Shown: positions 52,321 through 63,178 of the stretch, piece after piece
Layout: each line of letters starts with the position of its first letter
How positions within the stretch are numbered: the first letter of the stretch is position 1
From: Geodermatophilus normandii
Lineage (GTDB): Bacteria; Actinomycetota; Actinomycetes; Mycobacteriales; Geodermatophilaceae
NCBI RefSeq assembly: GCF_003182485.1
Contig: NZ_QGTX01000001.1
Location: forward strand, 2,190,001 to 2,254,000
Direction: 5' to 3'
Length of the DNA: 64,000 nt
The notes under the pieces: generated by a model
The model's input: the letters and a program-made list of their open reading frames with translations, nothing else
Told to the model about the DNA's origin: nothing
Databases searched by the model: none
Position numbers and translations under genes: made by a program

Positions 52321-53578
52321 CCGGCGACCTCCGCCAGCGGGAGCTCGGCGAGCACCCGGAACCCGGCGTCGGGCGTGGGGCCCGCGGTGAGCCGGCCGCC
52401 GTGCAGCTCGGCCCGCTCCCGCATCCCGGCCAGCCCGGCACCGGCTCCGGCGGTGCCCGGCGCGCGACCCGGGCCGTTGACCACCTCGACCCGCAGGACG
52501 CCGTCCGCGCGACCCACCGTCACCCGCACCGGCGCGCCCGGTGCGTGCTGGGCGGCGTTGGACACCGCCTGCTGCACGATCCGGTACACGGTCAGGCCGA
52601 GGGTGTCGGGCAGGTCGACGTCCTCGACCGAGACCTCCAGGTCGGTGCCCGCCGCCCGGACGCCGGCGAACAGCTCGCCCAGGTCGGCGGTGCCCGGCTG
52701 CGGTGCCCGCTCGGCGGACTGGTCCTCGGTGCGCAGCACCCCCAGCAGCCGCTGCAGCTCGGTGAGCGCCGAGCGCGCGGTGCCGGCCACCTCGGCGAGC
52801 TCGGCTCCCGCGCGCTCGTCGAGGGGCGCCAGCCGGTAGGGCGCGGTCTCGCAGCGCACGGCGATCAGCGAGAGGTGGTGGGCGACGACGTCGTGCATCT
52901 CCCGGGCGATCCGGGCCCGCTCGGCCAGCGCCCCGCGCGCGGCCTGCGCCTCCGCCGTCCGGGCCTGCTCCGCCTCCAGCGCGCGGCGGGCGTCCCACCG
53001 GGCGCCGAGGCTGCCGCCCACGACCAGCGACGCCAGGACACCGACGACGCCGATCGGCAGCGTCAGCCGCAGGTCGACCGGCCACGGGGTGGTCGCGCCG
53101 AGCACCGTCACCAGGACCAGCGAGACGACGGCCACGCCGACGCTGACCCGCCGCGCCGAGGCCCACGCCGCGGCGAGCAGCACCGGGCACCAGAGCAGCC
53201 ACTGCCAGCCCTCCAGGACGGGCGCCGGCGCCGGGGGAGGGGGCAGCACGTACCCGGTGAGGACCAGGCCCAGCAGCGACAGCCGCCAGCCGTCCAGCGG
53301 CCGCCGCACCGCGAGGACGAGGCCGACCAGCAGCGGCGCGGCGCACAGGAGGAACAGGCCGCCGCTGACCCGCGGCTCGCCGGAGCCCGACGTCGTCGTC
53401 GCGACGACGAACGCGTAGACCACGGCCACCAGCAGCAGCGCGCGGTCCCAGCGCCGCCGGCGGGCCGCCACGGCGGCCGGCCGCTGTCGACGGCGGTCCA
53501 CAGCGCGGCGGCCACCGCGCGCGGGAGGGCGCGCAGCACCGGCAGCCACCAGCGCGGCGCGGAGCGGACGTCGGTCAT
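52317..53578 (-). CDS. Sensor histidine kinase (HisKA_3), frameshifted near N-terminus
   Basis: The catalytic part is clear: several transmembrane helices, dimerisation box AREMHDVVAHHLSLIAVRCE and an HATPase domain (LTVYRIVQQAVSNAAQHAPG). The natural N-terminus starts at ATG 53578 (MTDVRSAPRWWLPVLRALPR), with TAGCGT upstream, but it lies one frame away from the rest. The shift falls in GGCCGGCCGCC (plus 53471-53485). One added base gives 420 residues. Translation could alternatively start later in the second frame. It forms a two-component pair with the overlapping response regulator. Confidence 0.85.
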
Positions 53579-53606
53579 CGTCCGCGCACGCTAGCGCCGC
53601 CGGGCC

Positions 53607-54326
53607 CTATCCGAGGCTGAGCAGGTCCTGCAGGTAGGGGTCCAGCGCCTCGCGCGCGCCGGTGTTGGCATAGACGAACCACACCGCGACGCCGAGGAAC
53701 AGCGGGGCGAGCACCGCCTTCTCCAGCGTCGTCCCGGTGCGCATGGGCGTGAGCGCGATCCGCTTGCGCTTGGCCAGCCACAGCACCGGCAGCGGCACGC
53801 CCTGCCTGGTGATGAGGTCCCCGGCGATGTGGGTGAGCACGCCGAGCCCGACCGCGGCCGGCAGCCACGTCGGCTGGGGGGAGTGCGCGAGCAGCAGCCA
53901 GGCGCCGCCGAAGGACAGCAGCAGGTTGCCGACGACGGTGTTCTCCGCGCGGCCGGGGATGACGAAGTGCAGCGCCCGCAGCGCCAGGCCGATCGCCAGC
54001 GCCATCACCACGAGGCTCGACCAGAACAGGTTGGCCGCCGCGAGCGCCAGCGCCCCGAAGGCCAGCGGCGCGAGGAGCGCGTCGTGGGTGCCCCAGCGGT
54101 GCCCGCCGGCCAGCCGGCCGATCGCCCCGGAGGGGACGTCGGTCACCGGGCCCCACATGTCCGAGACCGTGGAGCCGGTGTGGTCGAGGTCGGGCAGCAT
54201 GGCGAACCCGCCGGCTGCGGCGACCCAGGCGACCTGGGCGACGGTGCCCTCGACGGGCGCCCAGGGGAGGGTCGCCGCGCCCGCCGCGAGGCCGGAGAGG
54301 GCGTGTGAGTGACCGAGCACGGACAC
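53607..54326 (-). CDS. Membrane-bound metal-dependent hydrolase (YdjM/DUF457 family)
   Basis: This 239-residue protein has five to six membrane helices. The DUF457/YdjM metal-binding blocks are GHSHALSGLAAG at the N-terminus, AMLPDLDHTGSTVSD and LTHIAGDLITRQGVPL. The family is annotated as inner-membrane metal-dependent hydrolase of unknown substrate. The GTG start at 54326 puts the conserved HSH near the start. It is upstream of, and on the same strand as, the sensor kinase. Confidence 0.85.
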   Translation of the reverse strand: MSVLGHSHALSGLAAGAATLPWAPVEGTVAQVAWVAAAGGFAMLPDLDHTGSTVSDMWGPVTDVPSGAIGRLAGGHRWGTHDALLAPLAFGALALAAANLFWSSLVVMALAIGLALRALHFVIPGRAENTVVGNLLLSFGGAWLLLAHSPQPTWLPAAVGLGVLTHIAGDLITRQGVPLPVLWLAKRKRIALTPMRTGTTLEKAVLAPLFLGVAVWFVYANTGAREALDPYLQDLLSLG

Positions 54327-54394
54327 AGCGTGCCGCCGTCCGCGGCCCGGCCGGTGCAGGCGCACCGGCGGGAGGATCAGGCAGGCTCACCGGG

Positions 54395-54434
54395 CCGCGT
54401 CCTGGCTCACCGTGGGCGGTGAGCCAGGACGCGG
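54395..54434. terminator. Perfect 17-bp hairpin terminator
   Basis: CCGCGTCCTGGCTCACC (54395-54411) and its exact complement (54418-54434) around loop GTGGGC, just downstream of the DUF6104 gene on the minus strand. Confidence 0.85.
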
Positions 54435-54471
54435 CGCGACCAGCTCAGCTGATCGTGCGGTCAGGCGTCAG

Positions 54472-54657
54472 TCAGTCGTCGTCGACGTCGTCCGTGCCGC
54501 CGCGGGCCAGCCAGGTGGCCAGCCGCTCGATCGGCACCTCGAAGTCGGGGTTCTGGTCGACGAAGGCCTGCAGCTGGTCGGCCAGCCAGGCGAGGGTGAC
54601 CTGCTCCCCGCCCCGCCGGTCGGCCAGCTCCTCCAGCCCGCGATCAGTGAAGTACAC
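54472..54657 (-). CDS. DUF6104 family small protein
   Basis: This 61-residue protein reads MYFTDRGLEELADRRGGEQV, then TLAWLADQLQAFVDQNPDFE and an acidic tail. The sequence matches the DUF6104 family, usually found beside kgd/sucA in actinobacteria. It lies 36 bases after the kgd stop and may be in the same transcript. Function unknown. Confidence 0.85.
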   Translation of the reverse strand: MYFTDRGLEELADRRGGEQVTLAWLADQLQAFVDQNPDFEVPIERLATWLARGGTDDVDDD

Positions 54658-54693
54658 GGCCGGAACGTCCTCCCGTGGAGTGCACGTCCGTGC

Positions 54694-57600
54694 TCAGTCG
54701 GCGAAGGCCTGGGCGATGAGCTCCTTCTGCTCGACCTCGTGCACCTTGGCCGAGCCGACCGCCGGGCTGGCCGAGGCCTTCCGGCTGACCCGGCGCAGCG
54801 CCCGGCCGTCGAGGTGCTCGGGCAGGTTGCAGGCCATGAACTGCCAGGCGCCCATGTTCGCCGGCTCCTCCTGGACCCAGACGAGGTCTCCGGCGTTCGG
54901 GTAGCGGTCGAGCGCCGTGCGGATCTGCTCGGCCGGCAGCGGGTAGAGCTGCTCGACCCGCAGGACGGCGGTGTCGGCGCGGCCCTCGCTCTCCCGCTGG
55001 GCGAGCAGGTCGTAGGCGACCTTGCCGCTGCACAGCAGGACCCGGCGCACCGCGGCGTCGTCGAGCGGCTCGCCGCCCACGCCCGGGTCGCCGAGCACCG
55101 GGCGGAAGCCCTCGTCGGTGAAGTCCGCGACCGGGCTGACGGCGGCCTTGGCGCGCAGGAGCGACTTCGGCGTGAACACGACCAGCGGCCGGTGCACGTC
55201 GGAGAGCGCCTGCCGGCGGAGCAGGTGGAAGTAGTTCCCCGGGGTCGAGCAGTTGGCGACGGTCATGTTGTTCTCCGCCGACAGCTGCAGGAACCGCTCG
55301 ATGCGGCCGCTGGAGTGGTCCGGGCCCTGGCCCTCGAGGCCGTGCGGCAGGAGCAGCACCACGCCCGAGCGCTGTCCCCACTTGGCCTCGCCGGAGGAGA
55401 TGAACTCGTCGATGACCATCTGCGCGCCGTTGACGAAGTCGCCGAACTGCGCCTCCCAGAGGACCAGGGCCCGGGGGTTGGCCACCGAGTAGCCGTACTC
55501 GAAGCCGAGCGCGGCGTACTCGCTGAGCAGCGAGTCGTAGACGAAGAACTTCGCCTGGTCCCCGGACAGGTGGGCCAGCGGTGTGTACTCGCCGGCGGTC
55601 TCCCGGTCGATGAGGACCGCGTGCCGCTGCACGAACGTGCCGCGGCGGGAGTCCTGACCGGCCAGCCGCACCGGGACGCCCTGCATGAGCAGGGACCCGA
55701 AGGCGAGCAGCTCGCCCATCGCCCAGTCGATGCCGCCCTCGCTGACCATCGCCGCGCGCCGCTCGAGCATCCGCTTGAGCTTCGGGTGCGCGGTGAAGTC
55801 CTGCGGCAGCGAGACGTGCGCGTCGCCGATCGCCTTCATCACCTCGGCCGAGACGGCGGTGGTGACGGGCGAGACCTGCTGCGCCGGCTGGTCCATGACC
55901 GGCTGGGGCTTCGGGGTCTCGGTGATGTCGTGCGTCTCGGCGAAGGCCCGCTCGAGCTGCCCGCGGAAGTCCTTCAGCGCCTCCTCGGCCTCCTGCAGCG
56001 TGATGTCGCCGCGGCCGACCAGCGCCTCGGTGTAGAGCTTCCGCACCGAGCGCTTGCGGTCGATGATCTCGTACATCAGGGGCTGGGTCATCGACGGGTC
56101 GTCGCCCTCGTTGTGCCCGCGGCGGCGGTAGCAGACCAGGTCGATGACGACGTCCTTCTTGAACGCCTGCCGGTACTCGACGGCCAGCCGGGCCACGCGC
56201 ACGCACGCCTCGGGGTCGTCGCCGTTGACGTGGAAGACCGGCGCGTTGACCATCCGCGCGACGTCGGTCGAGTAGAGGCTCGACCGCGACGAGGCCGGGC
56301 TGGTGGTGAAGCCGACCTGGTTGTTCACGACGACGTGCACGGTGCCGCCGGTGCGGTAGCCGCGCAGCTGGGAGAGGTTCAGCGTCTCCTGGACGACCCC
56401 CTGGCCGGCGAAGGCCGCGTCGCCGTGCAGCAGGACCGGCAGGACGGTGAAGCCCTGCTCGCCCTTGTCGATCATGTCCTGCTTGGCGCGGACGACGCCC
56501 TCGAGGACGGGGTTGACCGTCTCCAGGTGCGAGGGGTTGCTCGCCAGCGAGACGTCGATCTTCGCGCCCGGGCGGAACGGGTTCTCGAAGGTCCCCTCGG
56601 CGCCGAGGTGGTACTTGACGTCGCCGGAGCCCTGCACGGTGCCGGGGTCGATGTTGCCCTCGAACTCGCCGAAGATCTTGGCGTAGCTCTTGCCGAGCAC
56701 GTTGGCCAGCACGTTGAGCCGGCCGCGGTGCGGCATGCCGATCGCGACCTCGTCGAGGCCGTGGTCGGTGCCGGCGATGAGCACCTCGTCGAGGACCGGG
56801 ATCAGCGACTCGCCACCCTCGAGGCTGAACCGCTTCTGCCCGACGTACTTGGTCTGCAGGAAGTTCTCGAACGCCTCGGCGGCGTTGAGCCGGCCGAGGA
56901 TGTGCTTCTGCTTCTCCCGGTCGGGCTGCTCGGCCTTGACCTCGACCCGCGACTGGAGCCACTCGCGCTCCTCGGGGTCGGTGATGTGCATGTACTCCAC
57001 ACCGACGGTGCGGCAGTAGGAGTTGCGCAGCACGCCGAGGATGTCGCGCAGGGCCATGACCTTCTCGCCGGCGAAGCCGCCGACGGGGAAGGTGCGGTCG
57101 AGGTCCCACAGCGTGAGCCCGTGCTGGAGGATGTCGAGGTCGGGGTGGCTGCGGACCTTGAACTCGAGCGGGTCGGTGTCGGCCAGCAGGTGGCCGTTGC
57201 GCCGGTAGGACTCGATGACCTCGATGACCCGGGCTTCCTTGTCGATCTCCCCCTCGCGGCTGACCCGGACGTCGGGCATCCAGCGCACCGGCTCGTAGGG
57301 GCAGCGCAGCGACCGGAAGACCTCGTCGTAGAAGCCGTCCTCGCCGAGCAGCAGCGCGTGCAGCCGGCGCAGGAAGTCGCCGGACTCGGCGCCCTGGATG
57401 ATCCGGTGGTCGTAGGTCGAGGTCAGCGTGATGATCTTGGAGATGCCGAGATCGGTCAGCGCCTCGGGGCTCATCCCCTGGAACTCGGCCGGGTACTCCA
57501 TGGCCCCGACGCCGATGATCGCGCCCTGGCCGGCGGTCAGCCGCGGCACCGAGTGGACGGTGCCGATCGTGCCGGGGTTGGTGAGGCTGATCGTGGTGCC

Positions 57601-58586
57601 CTGGAAGTCCTCGAGGGTCAGCTTGCCGGCGCGGGCGCGGCGGATGACGTCCTCGTAGGCGCCCCAGAACTGGGCGAAGTCCATCTGCTCGGCGCCCTTG
57701 ATCGAGGCGACGACGAGGGAGCGGGAGCCGTCGGCCTTGGGCAGGTCGATGGCCAGGCCGAAGTTGACGTGCTCGGGCTGCACGAGGGTCGGCTTGCCGT
57801 CGACCTCGGCGAAGGCCGCGTTCATGTTCGGGAAGTCGTCCAGCGCCCGGACCAGCGCGTAGCCGATCAGGTGGGTGAAGGAGACCTTCCCGCCGCGCGA
57901 GCGCTTCAGGTGGTTGTTCAGGACGATGCGGTTGTCGGCCAGCAGCTTGGCCGGCACCGCGCGCACGCTCGTCGCCGTCGGGACGGTGAGCGAGGCGTTC
58001 ATGTTCTTGACGACGCTCGCGGCGGCACCGCGCAGCGGCGTCCGCTTGGGCCCGTCGGAGGCGGCGGCAGCCGGCGCAGGGGCCGGGGCGGCCGGCTTCG
58101 AGGCGGGTGCGGCCGCCGTCTTCTGGTCGGCGCGGTCGGCGGCCCGGTCGACGACGGTCGCCTCGGTGCGCTCGGGCACGCGGGTCGAGCGCGGCGTGGG
58201 CTCCGGGGCGCCGGGGGCGACGGCGGGCTGCTCGGGCGGGTGGCCGAGCCCTCGGCGTCGGCGACGGCCGGGCGCTCGGGGGAGGTGGCGGCGGCCACGG
58301 GGGCCGGCGTCTTCGGGGCCGCACCGTCGGCCGGTGCGCCGTTGCCCGCCGGCTCGGGGGCGGGGGCGGGGACGGTGGCGGTGGCCTCGTCGCGGTCGTC
58401 GCTGGCGGCGACCGGGCTGCCCGGCCGGTAGTCGGCGAAGAACTCGTGCCAGGCCTGGTCCACGCTGGACGGGTCGGCGAGGTACTGCTGGTACATCTCC
58501 TCGACCAGCCACTCGTTGGTGCCGAAACCCGCCACCGCGGAGGAGGACGAGGTGGTGGACGGCCGGGATGAGTTGTCGCGTGACAC
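54694..58586 (-). CDS. kgd: Multifunctional 2-oxoglutarate metabolism enzyme Kgd, frameshifted in this sequence
   Basis: This is the actinobacterial E1/E2-fused 2-oxoglutarate dehydrogenase/decarboxylase. The N-terminus ([31 protein letters not shown]) from ATG 58586 is followed by a linker, a succinyltransferase-like domain ([20 protein letters not shown], catalytic His) and the ThDP-dependent E1 domain ([20 protein letters not shown]). In the Pro/Ala linker the frame shifts at a short C run (plus GGG 58234-58236). One added base restores a continuous 1297-residue protein, the usual length. An interruption in such a central enzyme argues for sequencing error. Confidence 0.92.
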
Positions 58587-58703
58587 GGGGCGAGTGCCTT
58601 CTTCGTCGTCGGTGGACGTCGCTGGACCGGGGTCGGAGTCTACGCCCGTCCGTTTCCCCGGACCCGCGCGGAGCGGGCCGTCCCGGCTCGCGGCCCGGCC
58701 GGG

Positions 58704-59510
58704 TCAGTCGGTGGCGCCGGAGGCGACGAGCAGGTCGACGAGCGCGTCGCGGACACCGGCCTGACCTGCGTCGCGCCGGTGGCGGGCCGCGGCGACCCGG
58801 CCGATGTCCAGCGCGCTCGCGCCGTCGGTGGTGGTGGCGTTGACGTCGGCACCGGCGGCCACCAGGAGCCGCACGACCTCGGGCGCGTCGCCGCCCGGGC
58901 CGGCCGCGACGGCCTCGTGCAGCGCGGTGCGGCCGGTGTCGGGGTCGCGGCGGCCGACGGTGGCGCCGGCGTCGAGCAGCACCCGCACCAGGTCGGGCCG
59001 GCAGGTGCCGGCCGCCGCGGCCAGCGCCCCGCCGTCGGGGTCGGCGCCGCGGTCGAGCAGCAGGCGCACCGCGCGGGCAGCGCCGCCGGCCGCGGCGACG
59101 GTGAGCAGGTCCCAGCCGCCGGCGGGGTCGCGCAGCGGCGCGCCGTCGTCGAGCTCGGCGGCGAGCCGGTCGGCGTCGTCGAGGAACGCGGCCGCCGGCG
59201 CGTCGACCGCCGCGCCCAGGCCGGTGAGGACGCCGACGAGGTGCGGCGCGTGCTCGACGGCCACGTGCAGCGGCGTCCGGCCCGACCCGGTGCGTGCGCC
59301 GAGGTCCGCGCCGGCGTCGACGAGCACGCGGACGACGTCCTCGCGGCCCTGCGCGACGGCGAGGTGCAGGGGCGTCCAGCCGTCGTCCCCGGCGTGCTCG
59401 ACCGTGCCGGCCAGCAGCCGGGGGGCGTCGGCGACGGCGGCGCGCACGGCGTCGGTGTCGGCGTCGGCCACGAGCCGGCCGAGCCGCGAGGCGGTCATCC
59501 GCGTGGTCAT
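58704..59510 (-). CDS. Ankyrin repeat protein
   Basis: This 268-residue protein contains about six ankyrin repeats, the clearest being [60 protein letters not shown] and [14 protein letters not shown]. It has no signal peptide, so it is a cytoplasmic protein-interaction scaffold. The ATG at 59510 has AGGAGGG upstream. It lies between the ABC exporter genes and kgd on the same strand. Partner unknown. Confidence 0.88.
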   Translation of the reverse strand: MTTRMTASRLGRLVADADTDAVRAAVADAPRLLAGTVEHAGDDGWTPLHLAVAQGREDVVRVLVDAGADLGARTGSGRTPLHVAVEHAPHLVGVLTGLGAAVDAPAAAFLDDADRLAAELDDGAPLRDPAGGWDLLTVAAAGGAARAVRLLLDRGADPDGGALAAAAGTCRPDLVRVLLDAGATVGRRDPDTGRTALHEAVAAGPGGDAPEVVRLLVAAGADVNATTTDGASALDIGRVAAARHRRDAGQAGVRDALVDLLVASGATD

Positions 59511-59554
59511 GCGGGAGCCCTCCTGGATACGGGGGGAGACGTGCCGGCGTGGGC

Positions 59555-60322
59555 TCAGCCGACGTCGCGGCGGACGGCGAGGAAGGTGCCGAGCAGCGCC
59601 GCGAGCAGACCGTAGCCGAGCAGCAGCAGGCCGCCCTGCCAGGGCTCCAGGAGCTCCGGTGCCTGGAAGTCGGAGGTGATCGCCTGCACCGCCCCGCCGG
59701 GCAGCCACTTGTAGGCGCCCTGGACGGCGCCGATCGAGGAGATGATCGGCTCGGCCACGTACAGGTACACCAGCGCGCCGACGATCGCGCCGACCTGGTT
59801 GCGCAGCAGCGCGCCGACGCCCACGCCGATGACGGCGAAGACGACGAGCACCAGCCCGGCCGCGGCCAGCGTCCGCAGGTTGTCGGCGTCCAGCGACGGC
59901 GCCGCCCCGCGGGCCCCGGCGTAGACCATCACCACCCCGACGACGACGGCGAGCACCAGCAGCGCGAACGGCACGGCCGCGGCGCCGTAGGCGAGCAGCT
60001 TGCCGGCGACCACGCGGCCGCGGCGCGGGGTGGTGAGGAAGGTCGGCGTCGCGGTCCGGTGCCGGTACTCCTGGGTCATCCCGATGATGCCGAGGATCAG
60101 GAACAGCACGCTGGCGTTCGCCGCGACGGAGAAGACGACCTCCTCGTACTGCGGCGTGCCCACCGCAGGCAGCCCGGGCTGGCCACCGTCCGGCTCGGCG
60201 CCGGCCAGGCCGGTGAACAGCGCGGCGAAGCCCCCGGCCATCAGGCAGGCGCCCAGCACCAGGCCGATCCACACGCGCGTGGTGAACAGCTTGGTCCACT
60301 CGGCGCGGACGAGCGCGGTCAT
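59555..60322 (-). CDS. ABC transporter permease (ABC-2 type)
   Basis: This 255-residue permease has six transmembrane helices (first: [20 protein letters not shown]) and the ABC-2 family block [20 protein letters not shown] between helices 2 and 3. It overlaps the ATPase stop by four bases (ATGA) and forms an exporter with it. The cargo is unknown; such pairs often export drugs, lipids or peptides. Confidence 0.87.
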   Translation of the reverse strand: MTALVRAEWTKLFTTRVWIGLVLGACLMAGGFAALFTGLAGAEPDGGQPGLPAVGTPQYEEVVFSVAANASVLFLILGIIGMTQEYRHRTATPTFLTTPRRGRVVAGKLLAYGAAAVPFALLVLAVVVGVVMVYAGARGAAPSLDADNLRTLAAAGLVLVVFAVIGVGVGALLRNQVGAIVGALVYLYVAEPIISSIGAVQGAYKWLPGGAVQAITSDFQAPELLEPWQGGLLLLGYGLLAALLGTFLAVRRDVG

Positions 60323-61305
60323 CGCAGGGCCCCCTCGGCGGTCACGGCGGTCGCGCCCGGCGCGGTCGTGCCCGCGGCGAACTGCTCCTGGCCGGCGGTG
60401 AGCCGGAAGTAGAGGTCCTCGAGGCCGGTGGCCTCGGCGCGCAGCTCGTGCAGCTCGATCCCGGCGGCGAACGCGCGCGCGCCGACGGCGGCCGGCGTCG
60501 TGCCGGTGGAGGTGACCAGGCCGTCGTCGCTGCGGCTGGCGGGGATGCCGGCCTGCGTGAGCACGGCGGCCAGCCGGTCGGCCTCGGGGCTGCGGGCGAG
60601 CACGCTGCCGCCGGAGGCGCCCTCGCGCAGCTCGGCGATCGAGCCCTGCCGCACCAGCCGGCCGGCACCGACGATGACGACGCGGTCGGCGGTCTGCTCC
60701 ACCTCCGACAGCAGGTGGCTGGAGACCAGGATCGTGCGGCCCTCGTCGTGGGCCAGGTGCCGCAGGAAGCCCCGCAGCCAGAGGATGCCCTCGGGGTCCA
60801 GGCCGTTGGCCGGCTCGTCGAGGACCAGCACCGGCGGGTCCCCGAGCAGCGCGGTCGCCAGCGCCAGCCGTTGCCGCATGCCGAGGGAGTAGCCGCCGGC
60901 GCGGCGCTTCCCGGCCGCGGTGAGCCCCACGCGGTCGAGCACCTCGTCGGCACGGGTCACCGGCAGGCCCGCGGCGCGGCAGTACACGCGCAGGTGGTCG
61001 CGGCCGGAGCGGGCTGGGTGGAAGGCGGTCTCGAGGACGGCGCCGACGGTGCGCACGGGCTCGCGCAGGCCCGCGTAGGGGATCCCGTCGAAGGTGGCGC
61101 TGCCGGCGTCGGGGGAGACGAGACCGAGGACCATCCGCAGGGTCGTCGTCTTGCCCGCGCCGTTGGGCCCGAGGAAGCCGGTCACCGAGCCGGGCTCCAC
61201 GGTGAAGCCGAGGTCGGAGACCGCCCGCACCGTCCCGAACGTCTTGCTCAGACCGGACACCTCGACCCGCACGGGCCCCGCGTGCCCGGCAGTGGCGCTG
61301 GTCAT
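60319..61305 (-). CDS. ABC transporter ATP-binding protein
   Basis: This 328-residue ATPase has Walker A FLGPNGAGKTTTLRM, signature YSLGMRQRLALATALLG, Walker B PVLVLDEPANGLDPEG and the H-loop ILVSSHLLSEVEQTADRV. The C-terminal 90 residues form the extra domain common in multidrug/bacitracin-type ABC-2 ATPases. It is the partner of the permease just downstream. The ATG at 61305 has GAGGA upstream. Confidence 0.92.
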   Translation of the reverse strand: MTSATAGHAGPVRVEVSGLSKTFGTVRAVSDLGFTVEPGSVTGFLGPNGAGKTTTLRMVLGLVSPDAGSATFDGIPYAGLREPVRTVGAVLETAFHPARSGRDHLRVYCRAAGLPVTRADEVLDRVGLTAAGKRRAGGYSLGMRQRLALATALLGDPPVLVLDEPANGLDPEGILWLRGFLRHLAHDEGRTILVSSHLLSEVEQTADRVVIVGAGRLVRQGSIAELREGASGGSVLARSPEADRLAAVLTQAGIPASRSDDGLVTSTGTTPAAVGARAFAAGIELHELRAEATGLEDLYFRLTAGQEQFAAGTTAPGATAVTAEGALR

Positions 61306-61492
61306 CGGTCCTCCTCGCCGTCGGTCCCCGTGCAGCCGCCATCCTGGCCCACGCGGTGTCCTCTGCCGAGGGTCCGGCGCGACGGCGCGCCGCCGGTCGA
61401 CGCCCGGCAACCCGCCGTCCACCAGCCGTTTCCCCGTCCCCCGTCCGGGGAGCCGGACCGTGACCGGCGGCACAGGCCCGCGGTGCGCTCAC

Positions 61493-61498
61493 TACAGT
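61493..61498 (+). promoter_or_regulatory. -10 box of universal stress protein gene
   Basis: TACAGT lies seven bases before GTG 61506, the geometry of a leaderless transcript. It supports that GTG rather than the one at 61497. Confidence 0.55.
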
Positions 61499-61505
61499 GC
61501 GCGCC

Positions 61506-61964
61506 GTGAGCGCCTATCGGACGGTGGTGGTCGGGACCGACGGCTCGGAGTCCTCCCTGCGGGCGGTCGCGCGGGCCGGTGCCCTCGCCGGTGCCTGCGG
61601 GGCGACGCTCGTGGTGACCTGCGCCTACCTGCCTCCCGAGGTCGACGACCGGGAGCTGTCCCGGGCCCAGGACGTGCTGCGCGACGAGGCCTACCAGGTG
61701 GTCGGGTCGCACCCGGCCGAGGACACCGTCCGCCGGGCCGGGGACGCCGCCCGGGCCGCCGGTGCGGGCGAGGTGCGCACCGTCGCCGTCGTCGGCTCGC
61801 CGGTGGAGGCGCTGCTCGACGTCGTCCGCCGCGAGGACGCCGACCTGCTCGTCGTGGGCAACCGCGGGCTCACCGGCGTCAAGGGCCGGTTGCTGGGCTC
61901 GGTGCCCGCCGACGCCACGCGCCGCTCGGCCTGCGACGTGCTCGTCGTCCACACGACGGGCTGA
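61506..61964 (+). CDS. Universal stress protein (UspA family)
   Basis: This 152-residue single-domain UspA protein begins SAYRTVVVGTDGSESSLRAV and contains the ATP-binding block VVGNRGLTGVKGRLLGSVPA (G-x2-G-x9-G-S/T), so it is probably of the ATP-binding type. It is followed 13 bases later by the adenylyl cyclase gene, suggesting a two-gene stress-signalling operon. The start was chosen from the leaderless promoter. Confidence 0.88.
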   Translation: MSAYRTVVVGTDGSESSLRAVARAGALAGACGATLVVTCAYLPPEVDDRELSRAQDVLRDEAYQVVGSHPAEDTVRRAGDAARAAGAGEVRTVAVVGSPVEALLDVVRREDADLLVVGNRGLTGVKGRLLGSVPADATRRSACDVLVVHTTG

Positions 61965-61977
61965 CCCGGGACCCGTC

Positions 61978-63093
61978 GTGGACCCCGCCGCACCCCCGCC
62001 GGGAGACGCCGACCGCGCCGCCGTGCGCGAGGCGCTCGAGCGGCTGCTGCTCGGCGGGCCGCGCCGGCTGACCCGGCTGGAGGTGGCCGCGGCGGCCGGG
62101 ATGCCGCCGGAGCGCACCCAGCGGCTGTGGCGCGCGCTGGGCTTCCCCGACGTCGCCGACGACGACCCCGCCTTCACCCTCGCCGACGTCGGCGCGCTGG
62201 GGACCCTCTCGGCGCTCATCGACTCCGGCTTCGTCGACCCCGACACCGAGGCGTCGATCGCCCGCGCGACCGGGCAGGCGCTGTCCCGGCTGGCCGACTG
62301 GCAGACCGACCTGCTCGCCGACACCCTCGTCCGGCAGGCCCGCGAGCACGGCCCCGAGGCCGTGGACCCGGTGGCCGCGGCGGAGGTCCTGCTGCCGCTG
62401 CTCACCCGCACGCAGGACTACGTGTGGCGCCGGCACCTCGCGGCCAACCTCGACCGGCTCATGGCGGCCGGGGCGCCCGGGGACCGCCGCGAGCTCGCCG
62501 TCGGCTTCGCCGACCTGGTCGGCTACACCACCCGCTCGCGCGGGATGGGCGGGCGCGAGCTCGGCGCGATGGTCGAGGCGTTCGAGGCGACGGCGACCGA
62601 GGTCATCGCCCGCTCGCACGGCCGGGTGGTCAAGACCGTCGGCGACGGCGTGCTCTACACCGCGGCCTCGGCCGTCGACGCCGTCGAGATCGGGCTGACC
62701 CTGCCGGAGGCCTGGGACGCCCCCGACCGCCCGCCGCTGCGGGTGGGCGCCGCCTACGGCGCGGTGCTGACCCGGCTCGGCGACGTCTACTCGCCGGTGG
62801 TCAACCTGGCCAGCCGGCTGACGTCGGTCGCGCACGCCGGGACGGTGCTGGTCGACCGCGAGCTCGCCCGGCGCCTGCGCGGCGTGCCCGGGTACCGGGT
62901 GCGGCCGCTGCGGCGGGTGTCGGTGCGCGGCTACGACCACCTGCAGCCGTGGCTGGTGCGCCGGCGGCCCGGGGACGAGGAGGAGGACATCGCGCTGGAG
63001 GACATGCTCGACGAGATGGCCGACGAGGTGCTGGCCGCCGAGGACGACGAGCCGGACGACGGGCTCGACGACGGGATCTCGCGCGACGGCTGA
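61978..63093 (+). CDS. Class III adenylyl cyclase with N-terminal regulatory domain
   Basis: This 371-residue protein has an N-terminal helical regulatory domain (1-165, resembling the pH-responsive autoinhibitory domain of mycobacterial Rv1264/Rv2212-type cyclases), then a class III catalytic domain. Metal-binding Asp179 lies in AVGFADLVGYTTRSR and Asp223 in VVKTVGDGVLYTAAS; Lys219 fits ATP specificity, and VVNLASRLTSVAHAG carries the transition-state residues. It should make cAMP. A CRP-like site upstream of whiB1 makes a cAMP-CRP link plausible. The tail is strongly acidic. Confidence 0.9.
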   Translation: MDPAAPPPGDADRAAVREALERLLLGGPRRLTRLEVAAAAGMPPERTQRLWRALGFPDVADDDPAFTLADVGALGTLSALIDSGFVDPDTEASIARATGQALSRLADWQTDLLADTLVRQAREHGPEAVDPVAAAEVLLPLLTRTQDYVWRRHLAANLDRLMAAGAPGDRRELAVGFADLVGYTTRSRGMGGRELGAMVEAFEATATEVIARSHGRVVKTVGDGVLYTAASAVDAVEIGLTLPEAWDAPDRPPLRVGAAYGAVLTRLGDVYSPVVNLASRLTSVAHAGTVLVDRELARRLRGVPGYRVRPLRRVSVRGYDHLQPWLVRRRPGDEEEDIALEDMLDEMADEVLAAEDDEPDDGLDDGISRDG

Positions 63094-63105
63094 CGGCCCG
63101 CGCGC

Positions 63106-63126
63106 TACCGTGGCCCCGTGCTGTGA
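63106..63126 (+). other. Leaderless two-codon upstream ORF before ABC-F gene
   Basis: TACCGT (63106-63111), six bases, then GTG-CTG-TGA (63118-63126): a -10 box placed for a leaderless start on a two-codon reading frame that ends 52 bases before the ABC-F ATG. It may be chance, or a minimal attenuator. Confidence 0.35.
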
Positions 63127-63178
63127 ATCCGGAGACGACGTCGACCGCTGACCGTTCCGTCCTCCCGGGAGCACCTCC

